Origin: Streptomyces griseus subsp. griseus
GTDB taxonomy: Bacteria; Actinomycetota; Actinomycetes; Streptomycetales; Streptomycetaceae
Reading direction: 5' to 3'
Assembly (NCBI RefSeq): GCF_000720255.1
Contig: NZ_JOJE01000038.1
Coordinates: forward strand, 1 to 64,000
DNA length: 64,000 bases
The position numbers and the translations under genes are program-made. Every line of letters starts with the position of its first letter. Position 1 is the first letter of the stretch. Shown one piece after another: positions 8,144 to 16,551 of this stretch. The notes under the pieces are model-generated. The model was not told where the DNA came from. It was given only the letters and a program-made list of their open reading frames with translations, and did no database searches.

Positions 8144-9820
8144 ATGAACAAGACCTCCGCTCACGCGCCCGATGCGGCAGACCCGGCGACGATGACACCG
8201 GCTCACGCCCGGGGTACGGCGGACCCGGCGACCACGACCCCCTGGGAGAACCTCGTCACCGCGGCGCTCCTGGGTACGGACCGGCGTACGCCCCCAGGTC
8301 ACCGGCCGGGGCGGGATGCGCCGGTGGCGTTGCTGGACGCGGCGGCCGTGGAGGCCGTGCGGCGGCGGGCCGGGTTGCGGCCCGCGCGGGCGGCGCGGCG
8401 GCCGGATCCTGCCCCCGAGGACCCTCGTTCGGCGCTGCCCGACGCGGCGGCCCGCCGGCTCTCGATGCTGCTGGCCGACCGTTCCTCGGCGATCGGCGGC
8501 GGCCGCAGGGGTACGGCACCGGACCTCATGGAGTTGCTGCCCCAGTGGCTCGCGACAGCGAACTCCCGGGGTTACGCCGCGCCCCCGCAGATGCTGCCCG
8601 CCCTGCTGGACGCGGCCCGGGGGCGTACGGACCTGCGTCCGGCGGCGCTGAAGTTCGCCGGCCCGCGCGCGCTGTGGCTCGCCCGGCTGAACCCGGACTG
8701 GCGGTTCGCCCTGCGCGCCACACCCGGCGGGGGTGCCGCGCTGCCGGGCCCGGAGGAGACCGCCCGGATCCAGCGGCTGTGGCAGGAGGGCCTGTTCGCG
8801 GAGCGGGTCGCGCTGCTCGCGGCGATACGGGCGCGTGAGCCGGCGGCCGCTCGCGAACTGCTCGCGGCGACCTGGCCGACGGAGCGTGCCGAGGACCGGC
8901 TGATGTTCCTCGACTCGCTGCGCACGGGCCTCGGTCCCGAGGACGAGCCGTTCCTGGAGCAGGCCCTGTCCGACCGCAGCCGCAACGTGCGGGCGACGGC
9001 GGCCGAGTTGCTGTCGGCGCTGCCCGGCTCGGCGCTCGCCGCGCGCATGGCGGACCGGGCCGTTGCCTGCGTGGCCGTCGACCACACGCGAAGCGCTGCG
9101 ACGATCACCGTGGAGGCGCCGCACGAGTGCGACGCGGGCATGGAGCGCGACGGGGTCGTCGCCAAGGCGCCAGCGGGCCGGGGGGAGCGGTCGTGGTGGC
9201 TGGGCCAGTTGGTCGAGTCGGCACCACTCGGCACCTGGCCGGGGCGGCTGGGCGGGCGTACGCCCCGGGAGATCGTGGCGCTGCCGGTGGCGGACGACTG
9301 GCAGAGCGAGTTGCACGCGGCATGGTGCCGGGCGGCGGTGCGGCAGCGGGACACCGAGTGGTCGCGGGCGCTCCTGGGGGTGCCCACCGCGCCCGAGGCC
9401 GGGGGCCCGGGGGCGGTGTCCCTGGCCGAGCGTGCCAAGTTGCTCGGTGCGCTGGACTCCGTCGAGCGGGCCGAGTGGGTCGCCGGGTTCATCGGAACGC
9501 ATGGTCTGTCCGAGGCGTTCCAGCTGCTCGGGGTGTGTGCGGTGCCCTGGGCCGCGACGCTCGGACGGGCGGTCGTGGACGCGCTCGACATCGCCCGGGA
9601 CGCGGGGAGTTACCCGTGGAGTTTCAGTGGGGTGATGGGGCTGGCCGAGCGCTGTCTCGACCCGTCCGAGGCGAACCGCCTCGACGGTCTGCTGGCGGTG
9701 CCGGACGAGCCGGAGGACGCCTCGCCCGGCGCCGGCGGCTACTGGGCGGAGGCTTTCCAGCGCCTGGTCACGACGTTGCGCCTGCGCGCGGCGATGGCCG
9801 CGGAACTGGGTGCGGCCTAG
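8144..9820 (+). CDS. DUF5691 family protein
   Basis: 558 aa, start ATG 8144 with GGAAGGA a few bases upstream. The sequence starts with a short low-complexity arm, then WENLVTAALLGTDRRTPP, a signature of this family. The middle has helical pairs resembling HEAT-like repeats (for example ALSDRSRNVRATAAELLSAL), which suggests a scaffold. There are no catalytic motifs and no signal peptide. It lies directly downstream of the SWIM gene, in the partner set MoxR, DUF5682, VWA, SWIM. The family has no described function that I know of. Confidence 0.85.
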   Translation: MNKTSAHAPDAADPATMTPAHARGTADPATTTPWENLVTAALLGTDRRTPPGHRPGRDAPVALLDAAAVEAVRRRAGLRPARAARRPDPAPEDPRSALPDAAARRLSMLLADRSSAIGGGRRGTAPDLMELLPQWLATANSRGYAAPPQMLPALLDAARGRTDLRPAALKFAGPRALWLARLNPDWRFALRATPGGGAALPGPEETARIQRLWQEGLFAERVALLAAIRAREPAAARELLAATWPTERAEDRLMFLDSLRTGLGPEDEPFLEQALSDRSRNVRATAAELLSALPGSALAARMADRAVACVAVDHTRSAATITVEAPHECDAGMERDGVVAKAPAGRGERSWWLGQLVESAPLGTWPGRLGGRTPREIVALPVADDWQSELHAAWCRAAVRQRDTEWSRALLGVPTAPEAGGPGAVSLAERAKLLGALDSVERAEWVAGFIGTHGLSEAFQLLGVCAVPWAATLGRAVVDALDIARDAGSYPWSFSGVMGLAERCLDPSEANRLDGLLAVPDEPEDASPGAGGYWAEAFQRLVTTLRLRAAMAAELGAA

Positions 9821-9823
9821 GCC

Positions 9824-9845
9824 GTGGGCCGGTCACCCGGCCCAC
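9824..9845. terminator. hairpin terminator between convergent genes
   Basis: GTGGGCCGG (9824-9832), loop TCAC, CCGGCCCAC (9837-9845). Perfect 9-bp stem just after the DUF5691 stop and before the stop of the convergent cobalamin-binding gene, so it may serve both. Confidence 0.6.
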
Positions 9846-9892
9846 CCGCCTCTTCGGGGGCCGCTGCGGCCCTGGCCGCCGCAGCCGCCGTC

Positions 9893-10309
<417 letters not shown>

Positions 10310-10736
10310 CACTGCCTCCATGAAGCGACTACATCCATCCGTACCGATACATCCATCCGTACCGAGTCATGGGCACCGGCAACCACCGCTCACGCCACTG
10401 GTGCCGCCAGGGCTGGCCGGTACCGCACATTCCGCCGCCCACCGCACCGGATGCGCCGCTGGGGCACGGACATGCCGCACCCCGCCGACCGGGAGTGAAC
10501 GAACGTTATCTCCAGCATCCCGCAACCGGCAGTTTCGCGGTGGACAGCGAGGGGGAAATCACACGATGGGACAAACGTTCACCATGCACCGTTCCCCAGG
10601 GACCGGCGCAAAGGGGAGCCGCACACAGCGACACCGGCACGCAGGACAGGTGAGGCAGGACCGCCCTTCGCCGCGACTCCCCCCGAGAGCACCCGGGGGA
10701 CAAGGCCGTCCTCCGCGTGCCGACAGGAGGTCGGCC
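10310..10736. other. divergent promoter region between icmB-like and lipase genes
   Basis: No convincing gene. It holds an 18-bp tandem duplication (10330-10365) and a locally AT-richer patch at 10495-10590. A short frame from 10495 has weak third-position GC and no clear ribosome site, so I do not call it. Confidence 0.5.
10330..10365. repeat. exact 18-bp tandem duplication
   Basis: Two head-to-tail copies of TACATCCATCCGTACCGA (10330-10347 and 10348-10365), 20 bp upstream of the icmB-like start. They may be paired binding sites for a regulator or a slippage product. Confidence 0.85.
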
Positions 10737-11621
10737 ATGAAGGTCACCAAGGTGCTGATGCCCTTTCTCCCCCTCTGCCGGCGGGTCCTGCCGAGCAGAC
10801 TGACCGGCCTCTCCGTGGCGCTGCTGAAGGCGACCGCCCTGGAGCTCGCGATCCTCACGGGCCACCTCCTCCTCTACCCCTACGGCATCACGCAGGAGCG
10901 CCGCGAGGACACCACCCCCGGCACCCCCTCACCGGACGCGCCCCGGCTCCCGACGGAGGCCAGGCCCCCGGTCGTCCTGCTGCACGGTTTCATCGACAAC
11001 CGCTCCGTCTTCGTCCTGCTGCGCCGCAGCCTCGCCCAGCACGGCAGGCAGCAGATCGAGTCACTCAACTACTCGCCACTGACCTGCGACATCCGCACCG
11101 CCGCCGAGCTGCTCGGCCGGCACATAGAGGAGATCTGCGCCCGCACCGGAAGCGAGCGGGTCGACGTCGTCGGGCACAGCCTCGGCGGCCTGATCGCCCG
11201 CTACTACGTCCAGCGGCTCGGCGGCGACCTCCGGGTGGACACGCTGGTCACCCTCGGCACGCCGCACGCGGGAACACGAGTGGCGCCCCTGGCGAACGCA
11301 CACCCCATCGTGCGCCAGATGCGCCCCGGCTCGGAGGTCATGGAGGAGCTCAGCCTGCCCGCGCAGGGCTGCCGCACCCGGTTCGTCAGCTTCTGGAGCG
11401 ACCTCGACCACGTGATGGACCCGCTGGAGACCGCCCGAATCGACCATGCCGATCTGCTCGCGGAGAACGTGCAGGTCACCGGCGTCGGCCACCTCGCTCT
11501 GCCCGTGCACCCGGCGGTCGCGACCCGCATACGCCAGGCCCTCGACACCCCCGGCACCGCCCCGACGGGAGCACGGACGGGAGCGCAAGCGGGCCACTCC
11601 GGCGGTCTGACCGTGGCGTGA
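10737..11621 (+). CDS. alpha/beta-hydrolase, lipase family
   Basis: 294 aa from ATG 10737, with AGGAGG 6 bases upstream. The N-terminus has a hydrophobic segment (residues ~25-48) that could anchor or export it. The catalytic nucleophile elbow is GHSLGG (146-151, Ser148). The oxyanion region is LLHGFIDNRS (81-90), the acid is probably Asp222 or Asp224 and the histidine His252 (VGHLAL). This is the layout of secreted Streptomyces triacylglycerol lipases/esterases of the LipA type. The C-terminal ~25 residues are Gly/Thr/Ala-rich and disordered. It stands alone as a transcription unit. Confidence 0.88.
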   Translation: MKVTKVLMPFLPLCRRVLPSRLTGLSVALLKATALELAILTGHLLLYPYGITQERREDTTPGTPSPDAPRLPTEARPPVVLLHGFIDNRSVFVLLRRSLAQHGRQQIESLNYSPLTCDIRTAAELLGRHIEEICARTGSERVDVVGHSLGGLIARYYVQRLGGDLRVDTLVTLGTPHAGTRVAPLANAHPIVRQMRPGSEVMEELSLPAQGCRTRFVSFWSDLDHVMDPLETARIDHADLLAENVQVTGVGHLALPVHPAVATRIRQALDTPGTAPTGARTGAQAGHSGGLTVA

Positions 11622-11776
11622 GAACCGCGCGAGGAGCGCCCGTCACAGCCGGATCACAGCACCCTGACAGCCGCCAGTCATCGAACATTCTTCGAACACA
11701 AGGCCAAACCCGCGTCCGCAGTTCCCCGAAACACGGCCGAATGCCCCTTTCCCCAGGGCGTGAAACCTGACGAAGA

Positions 11777-11806
11777 TTGTCGTGCCCGCGTACCGCCGGG
11801 TACAGT
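11777..11806 (+). promoter_or_regulatory. candidate vegetative promoter for the M23 peptidase
   Basis: TTGTCG (11777-11782), 18-base spacer, TACAGT (11801-11806), about 48 bases upstream of the GTG at 11855. Fits the HrdB-type consensus; not tested. Confidence 0.4.
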
Positions 11807-11854
11807 CGCCGCACTGCTCTGGCAGCCCCTGTCGTCGAGGCGAAAGAGAAGTTG

Positions 11855-13486
11855 GTGAACGATCGTCACCCGTCGGGGGCCATGACCTCCCCGGCTCCGG
11901 CCTCGGACGACGCCTCGGCGCACTACGCGTCCTACGGCGGACAGGAGGCCCAGTACGGCGACTTCACCACGTACAGCGGCTATGACGCCAACGGTTTTGA
12001 CAGCGGCGGTTTCGACACCAACGGTTTCGACGCGGGCGGCCATGGCATCACCCCCACCGCCACCGCCACCTTCGCCACGGACCCCCTCTTCGGCGACCTT
12101 CCCGGCGAGGCTCAGACCCCCGGCACCGACACCGGCACGTACGACGCCGCGCAGTGGGCCACGGGCAGCCACCACACCCTGAACTACGACCCGTACGCGG
12201 CCCAGCACCACGCCGCCTACGACACGGGCGCCTACGACACCACCGCCTGGGCCACGGACCAGCAGCGGCTCTCCGTCATCCCGTCGCAGGCCACGCCTCC
12301 CGACGCCAGTGGCCAGTGGGACGCCGGCGCCTGGCTGCGGCCCGACCAGTCCGGCAGCCCCGCCGACCAGACGCAGCAATGGGAATGGGGCACGCAGGTC
12401 TTCGACACCGGTGCCTACGACGCCACGCAGTGGAACTCCGACGGCAGCGCCACCCCGGCGGCCCAGGACTACGAGCAGCAGGCCGCCTTCGAGCACGAGC
12501 AGCCTCAGCCGTCCTTCGACGAGCAGCACCAGCCCACGTTCGACGAGCAGCAGGCGTCCGCCGACGAACAGCCCGTGCCCTTCGACCAGATGGCGACCGC
12601 GACCTTCGAGCACGTCTCCTTCGAGCCCGCCCCGGGCGACGGCGAACTCGCCGCGACCGGCGAACTGCCCACGGTTGCCCCGCTCCTGGACGGCCAGGAA
12701 GAAGTAGTCCCCGTACCGGGCCCGCGCGCCGCGGCCCGCGGCGCCCGTTCCCGCCGCCGTACGCCCCCTAAGCGCTCCGCGCTGATGACCATCGCCGTGC
12801 CCTCGGCGTGTGTGATGGGTGTCGCCGGGATCGCCGCCGCGTCGGTCGGGGCCCTGACCGGCGACGACAAGGACACCACAGCGTCCGCCGCGGAGGCGCA
12901 GACGAAGGCGGTGAAACCGTCCGCCGCCAACAACAAGCTGGACGACCAGCTCAAGAGCCTGAGCGCCGAGGCCGACGACTTCGCCGACCGGGCCAGCCGT
13001 ACGCAGGAGCGCATCGACCTCAAGGCGCAGCAGGAGGCCGAGAAGAAGGCTGCGGCGGCCGAGGCTGCCCGCAAGGAGCGGCTGCGTCCGAAGTACGCCC
13101 TGCCGGTGGCACAGCACGGGCTCAGCGCCTACTACGGCCAGGCCGGCATCAACTGGATGTCCGTCCACACCGGCATCGACTTCCCCGTCTCGTACGGCAC
13201 GACCGTGATGGCCGCGACCGACGGCACCGTGCGGACGCAGTACAACGTCGCCTACGGCAACATGCTGATCCTGACGGCGAAGGACGGCACGGAGACGTGG
13301 TACTGCCACCTCTCCAGCTACCGGGTCGCCTCCGGTACGACGGTGAAGGCCGGCGAGCCCATCGCGTACTCCGGCAACTCCGGCAACTCCACCGGTCCTC
13401 ACCTGCACTTCGAGGTGCGGCCCGGCGGCGGCTCGCCGGTCGACCCGCTCCCGTGGCTGCGCAGCCACGCACTGGACCCCACGTAG
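11855..13486 (+). CDS. M23 family metallopeptidase (peptidoglycan hydrolase)
   Basis: 543 aa from GTG 11855. The N-terminal ~290 residues are a long acidic, Gln/Tyr/Ala-rich, likely disordered cytoplasmic arm with repeated YDTGAYD/QW motifs. A basic stretch and one membrane segment (LMTIAVPSACVMGVAGIAAA) follow, then a coiled coil (KLDDQLKSLSAEADDFADRA...). The C-terminal LytM/M23 domain has zinc ligands H438 and D442 (HTGID), with H485 and H516/H518 (HLHFE). The protein should sit in the membrane with the hydrolase outside, cutting peptide crosslinks. The very long N-terminal arm is unusual for M23 enzymes and suggests a cytoplasmic partner. Confidence 0.9.
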   Translation: MNDRHPSGAMTSPAPASDDASAHYASYGGQEAQYGDFTTYSGYDANGFDSGGFDTNGFDAGGHGITPTATATFATDPLFGDLPGEAQTPGTDTGTYDAAQWATGSHHTLNYDPYAAQHHAAYDTGAYDTTAWATDQQRLSVIPSQATPPDASGQWDAGAWLRPDQSGSPADQTQQWEWGTQVFDTGAYDATQWNSDGSATPAAQDYEQQAAFEHEQPQPSFDEQHQPTFDEQQASADEQPVPFDQMATATFEHVSFEPAPGDGELAATGELPTVAPLLDGQEEVVPVPGPRAAARGARSRRRTPPKRSALMTIAVPSACVMGVAGIAAASVGALTGDDKDTTASAAEAQTKAVKPSAANNKLDDQLKSLSAEADDFADRASRTQERIDLKAQQEAEKKAAAAEAARKERLRPKYALPVAQHGLSAYYGQAGINWMSVHTGIDFPVSYGTTVMAATDGTVRTQYNVAYGNMLILTAKDGTETWYCHLSSYRVASGTTVKAGEPIAYSGNSGNSTGPHLHFEVRPGGGSPVDPLPWLRSHALDPT

Positions 13487-13553
13487 ATCATCAGATCAGC
13501 GTAGAGCCACGCAGACCCGTGAAAACGTTCTTGCACGGCCGTCAGCACCCTGC

Positions 13554-13579
13554 GAGCCCCCGCCGTCCGGCGGGGGCTC
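13554..13579. terminator. bidirectional terminator between M23 and pcrA
   Basis: GAGCCCCCGCC (13554-13564), loop GTCC, GGCGGGGGCTC (13569-13579). Perfect 11-bp stem between two convergent stop codons. Confidence 0.75.
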
Positions 13580-13585
13580 GACGCG

Positions 13586-16069
13586 TCAGAGCTTCTCGAC
13601 CGGCGCGTACCGCAGCAGCAGCCGCTTCGGCTTGGTGTCACCGAAGTCGATCGTCGCCTCGGCGTTCGCGCCCGTGCCCTTGACCGCGACGACGGTCCCC
13701 AGCCCGAACTGGTCGTGTGTCACCCGGTCCCCGACCGCCAGGGAGACCACCGGCTTCTCCGAGGTCCGACGCGTGGCGAAGCCGGACGCACCCGAGGCCG
13801 ACGAACGCGAGCGGGACGACGACAGCGAGGCCGCGACCCCGGAGACCGGCCCGGCCGGAGCCGCCGGGGCCCCCGTCCGCTTCCACTCCACGTGCTGGTC
13901 CGGGATCTCCGCCAGGAACCTCGACGGCGGGTTGTACGACGGCTGCCCCCACGCGCTGCGCAGCGTCGAGCGGGTCAGGTACAGACGCTCCCGCGCACGC
14001 GTGATGCCGACGTACGCCAGGCGCCTCTCCTCCTCCAGCTCCTTGGTCTGGCCGAGGGCGCGCATGTGCGGGAAGACGCCGTCCTCCATGCCGGTCAGGA
14101 AGACGACGGGGAACTCGAGGCCCTTGGCGGTGTGCAGGGTCATCAGGGTGATGACGCCGGAGCCGTCCTCGTCCTCGTCCGGGATCTGGTCGGAGTCGGC
14201 GACCAGGGCCACCCGCTCCAGGAAGTCGGAGAGCCCGCCCGACGCCTCGTCCTCGCCGGACTCCTGCTCGAACTCCAGGGCCACGGCGGCGAGCTCCTGG
14301 AGGTTCTCGATGCGGGTCTCGTCCTGCGGGTCGGTGGAGGCCTGCAACTCGGCCAGGTACCCGGTGCGTTCGAGGACCGCCTCGAGGACGGTGGCCGGTC
14401 CGGCACCGGACTCGACGACCGTACGGAGGTCCTCCATCAGTGTGTTGAACCGCTTGACGGCGTTGGTCGACCGCGCGGCCATGCCGTACGCCTCGTCGAC
14501 CCGGCGCAGCGCCTGCGGGAAGCTGATCTTCTCGCGCTGGGCGAGGGCGTCGATCATGGCTTCCGCGCGATCGCCGATGCCCCGCTTGGGCACGTTGAGG
14601 ATGCGCCGCAGCGGCACGGAGTCCTCGGGGTTGGCGAGCACGCGCAGGTAGGCCAGGACGTCCCGGACCTCCTTGCGCTCGTAGAAGCGGACTCCGCCGA
14701 CGACCTTGTAGGGCAGGCCGACGCGGATGAAGACCTCTTCGAAGACACGGGACTGGGCGTTCGTGCGGTAGAAGACGGCGACATCGCCTGCCTTGGCGTC
14801 GCCCGCGTCCGTGAGGCGGTCTATCTCGTCGGCGACGAACTGCGCCTCGTCGTGCTCGGTGTCGGCGACGTAGCCGGTGATGCCCGCGCCCGTGCCCGCG
14901 TTGGTCCACAGGTTCTTGGGACGGCGGGACTCGTTGCGCTCGATGACCGCGTTGGCCGCGCTGAGGATCGTCTGGGTGGAGCGGTAGTTCTGCTCCAGCA
15001 GGATCGTCGTCGCGTCCGGGTAGTCCTCTTCGAACTGGAGGATGTTGCGGATGGTCGCGCCGCGGAAGGCGTAGATCGACTGGTCGGCGTCACCCACCAC
15101 GCAGAGCTCGGCGGGCGGGATGTCGTACTCGCTGGGCGGTACGTCGACGGGGTGCTCGGAGGTGCCGACGAGCTCGCGGACCAGGGCGTACTGGGCGTGG
15201 TTGGTGTCCTGGTACTCGTCGACGAGGACGTGCCGGAAGCGGCGGTGGTAGTGCTCGGCGACGTCCGGGAAGGCCCGCAGCAGGTTGACCGTCGTCATGA
15301 TCAGGTCGTCGAAGTCGAGGGCGTTCGCCTCCCGCAGCCGCGACTGGTAGAGGGCGTAGGCCTGGGCGAGGGTCTTCTCGAAACCGTCGGTGGCCTGCGC
15401 GGCGAAGTCCTCCTCGTCGATCAGCTCGTTCTTGAGGTTGCTGATCTTGGCGCTGAAGGACTTGGGCGGGAAGCGCTTGGGGTCGAGGTCCAGATCGCGG
15501 CAGACCAGGGCCATCAGGCGCTTGGAGTCGGCGGCGTCGTAGATCGAGAACGACGAGGTGAAGCCGAGCTTCTTCGACTCGCGGCGCAGGATGCGCACGC
15601 ACGCGCTGTGGAAGGTCATCACCCACATCGCGTTGGCGCGCGGGCCGACGAGCTGCTCGACGCGCTCCTTCATCTCGCCCGCGGCCTTGTTGGTGAAGGT
15701 GATCGCGAGGATCTGGCCCGGGTGCACGTTCCGCTCGCCGAGCAGGTGGGCGATGCGGTGGGTGAGCACACGGGTCTTGCCGGAGCCGGCGCCGGCCACG
15801 ATGAGCAGCGGGGAGCCGGAGTGCACGACGGCGGCGCGCTGGTTCTCGTTCAGCCCCTCGAGGAGCGCGGCCGGGTCGATCGCGGGGCGCGGGGCGCCGT
15901 CGCGGTAGTAGGCCTCCCGGTCCGGTGGCACGTCGAACTTCCCGCCGAACAGATCGTCCGGGATCGGCTCCGGTGCGTGATCGTCGTCGGGCGGCGGCGG
16001 AGGCTCTTCCCCGTGGCCCTTCGGGGCCTGGAGGTCCGCCAGGAAGCTGTCGTCAAAGAGGCTGCTCAT
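13586..16069 (-). CDS. pcrA: ATP-dependent DNA helicase PcrA/UvrD
   Basis: 827 aa, a superfamily 1A 3'-5' helicase. Walker A is GAGSGKTR (93-100), motif II is DEYQDTN, motif III GDADQSIYAFRGA, motif IV ...LEQNYRST, motif VI VGITRAR. The C-terminus (VGDRVTHDQFGLGTVV...) is the Tudor-like domain of PcrA that contacts RNA polymerase. It acts in nucleotide-excision repair, replication-conflict resolution and transcription-coupled repair. The ~70-residue acidic N-terminal arm is typical of actinobacterial UvrD1/PcrA. The promoter at 16079-16101 is of the DNA-damage RecA-NDp type, which fits the role. Confidence 0.95.
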   Translation of the reverse strand: MSSLFDDSFLADLQAPKGHGEEPPPPPDDDHAPEPIPDDLFGGKFDVPPDREAYYRDGAPRPAIDPAALLEGLNENQRAAVVHSGSPLLIVAGAGSGKTRVLTHRIAHLLGERNVHPGQILAITFTNKAAGEMKERVEQLVGPRANAMWVMTFHSACVRILRRESKKLGFTSSFSIYDAADSKRLMALVCRDLDLDPKRFPPKSFSAKISNLKNELIDEEDFAAQATDGFEKTLAQAYALYQSRLREANALDFDDLIMTTVNLLRAFPDVAEHYHRRFRHVLVDEYQDTNHAQYALVRELVGTSEHPVDVPPSEYDIPPAELCVVGDADQSIYAFRGATIRNILQFEEDYPDATTILLEQNYRSTQTILSAANAVIERNESRRPKNLWTNAGTGAGITGYVADTEHDEAQFVADEIDRLTDAGDAKAGDVAVFYRTNAQSRVFEEVFIRVGLPYKVVGGVRFYERKEVRDVLAYLRVLANPEDSVPLRRILNVPKRGIGDRAEAMIDALAQREKISFPQALRRVDEAYGMAARSTNAVKRFNTLMEDLRTVVESGAGPATVLEAVLERTGYLAELQASTDPQDETRIENLQELAAVALEFEQESGEDEASGGLSDFLERVALVADSDQIPDEDEDGSGVITLMTLHTAKGLEFPVVFLTGMEDGVFPHMRALGQTKELEEERRLAYVGITRARERLYLTRSTLRSAWGQPSYNPPSRFLAEIPDQHVEWKRTGAPAAPAGPVSGVAASLSSSRSRSSASGASGFATRRTSEKPVVSLAVGDRVTHDQFGLGTVVAVKGTGANAEATIDFGDTKPKRLLLRYAPVEKL

Positions 16070-16078
16070 CGCTCTACG

Positions 16079-16101
16079 AGTCTAGGGCGCCCCACCGACA
16101 A
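16079..16101 (-). promoter_or_regulatory. RecA-NDp (PafBC-type) promoter of pcrA
   Basis: On the minus strand from 16101: TTGTCGGTG, spacer of 8, TAGACT (16084-16079). A full match to TTGTCRGTG-N8-TANNNT. The -10 ends 9 bases before ATG 16069 and no Shine-Dalgarno is present, so the transcript should be leaderless or nearly so. Confidence 0.75.
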
Positions 16102-16377
16102 CCCGCCGCCACCCCGAGAACATCCTGGAAATCCCGCCCTCGCACCCTGCGGAACCACTCCGTCACAATCAGCGACGAACCCGCTTCGCGGGCGCAAATA
16201 ATCCCAAGTCGCCACATACATCTCCACATGGGCCCCAACAGGTGAAGCCCTGACCTCAGGTCACGAAAATGTATCGGGCATATCACCCATCAACCTTCAC
16301 AGGGGCCACACCAGTTGGCTACCGTGCCGGGCAGGCCGTACGACCCCCACCGGCGAACCTCGTCGGGCCGCGCGGCC

Positions 16378-16530
16378 TCCGCCGAGTCCGCCCGCGCCGC
16401 AGTGCCGGCCGGAGCCGGGGACCCACCGAGACCTTGGGGTGAATCGGCCCGGCCCCCTGACAGGGGGCAGGCCGTAGGGCAACCCTTCCGAACCACCCGC
16501 CCGAACCCGACAGCTAACCCGGTAGGCGGA
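16378..16530 (+). promoter_or_regulatory. ydaO-type c-di-AMP riboswitch
   Basis: Conserved core elements of the ydaO/yuaA class are readable: GGAGCCGGGGACCCA near 16411-16425, GGGGTGAATC near 16436-16445, GCCGTAGGGCAACCC near 16471-16485 and GACAGCTAACCCGGTAGGCG at 16509-16528. The closing stem pairs TCCGCC (16378-16383) with GGCGGA (16525-16530). It lies directly upstream of an NlpC/P60 gene; Streptomyces are known to use this riboswitch on cell-wall hydrolase genes. In this class, c-di-AMP binding usually turns expression off. Confidence 0.9.
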
Positions 16531-16536
16531 ACATGG

Positions 16537-16551
16537 AAGGAGCGCCTCCTT
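16537..16551 (+). promoter_or_regulatory. hairpin enclosing the Shine-Dalgarno of the NlpC/P60 gene
   Basis: AAGGAG (16537-16542), loop CGC, CTCCTT (16546-16551) form a perfect 6-bp stem. The AAGGAG is the ribosome site and the TTG start begins at 16550 inside the 3' arm. Being just after the riboswitch, it could hide the ribosome site. Confidence 0.55.

Noticed and set aside
10495..10653. A 53-codon frame starting GTG upstream of the lipase
   Set aside because: Low third-position GC, poor ribosome site and no recognisable protein features.
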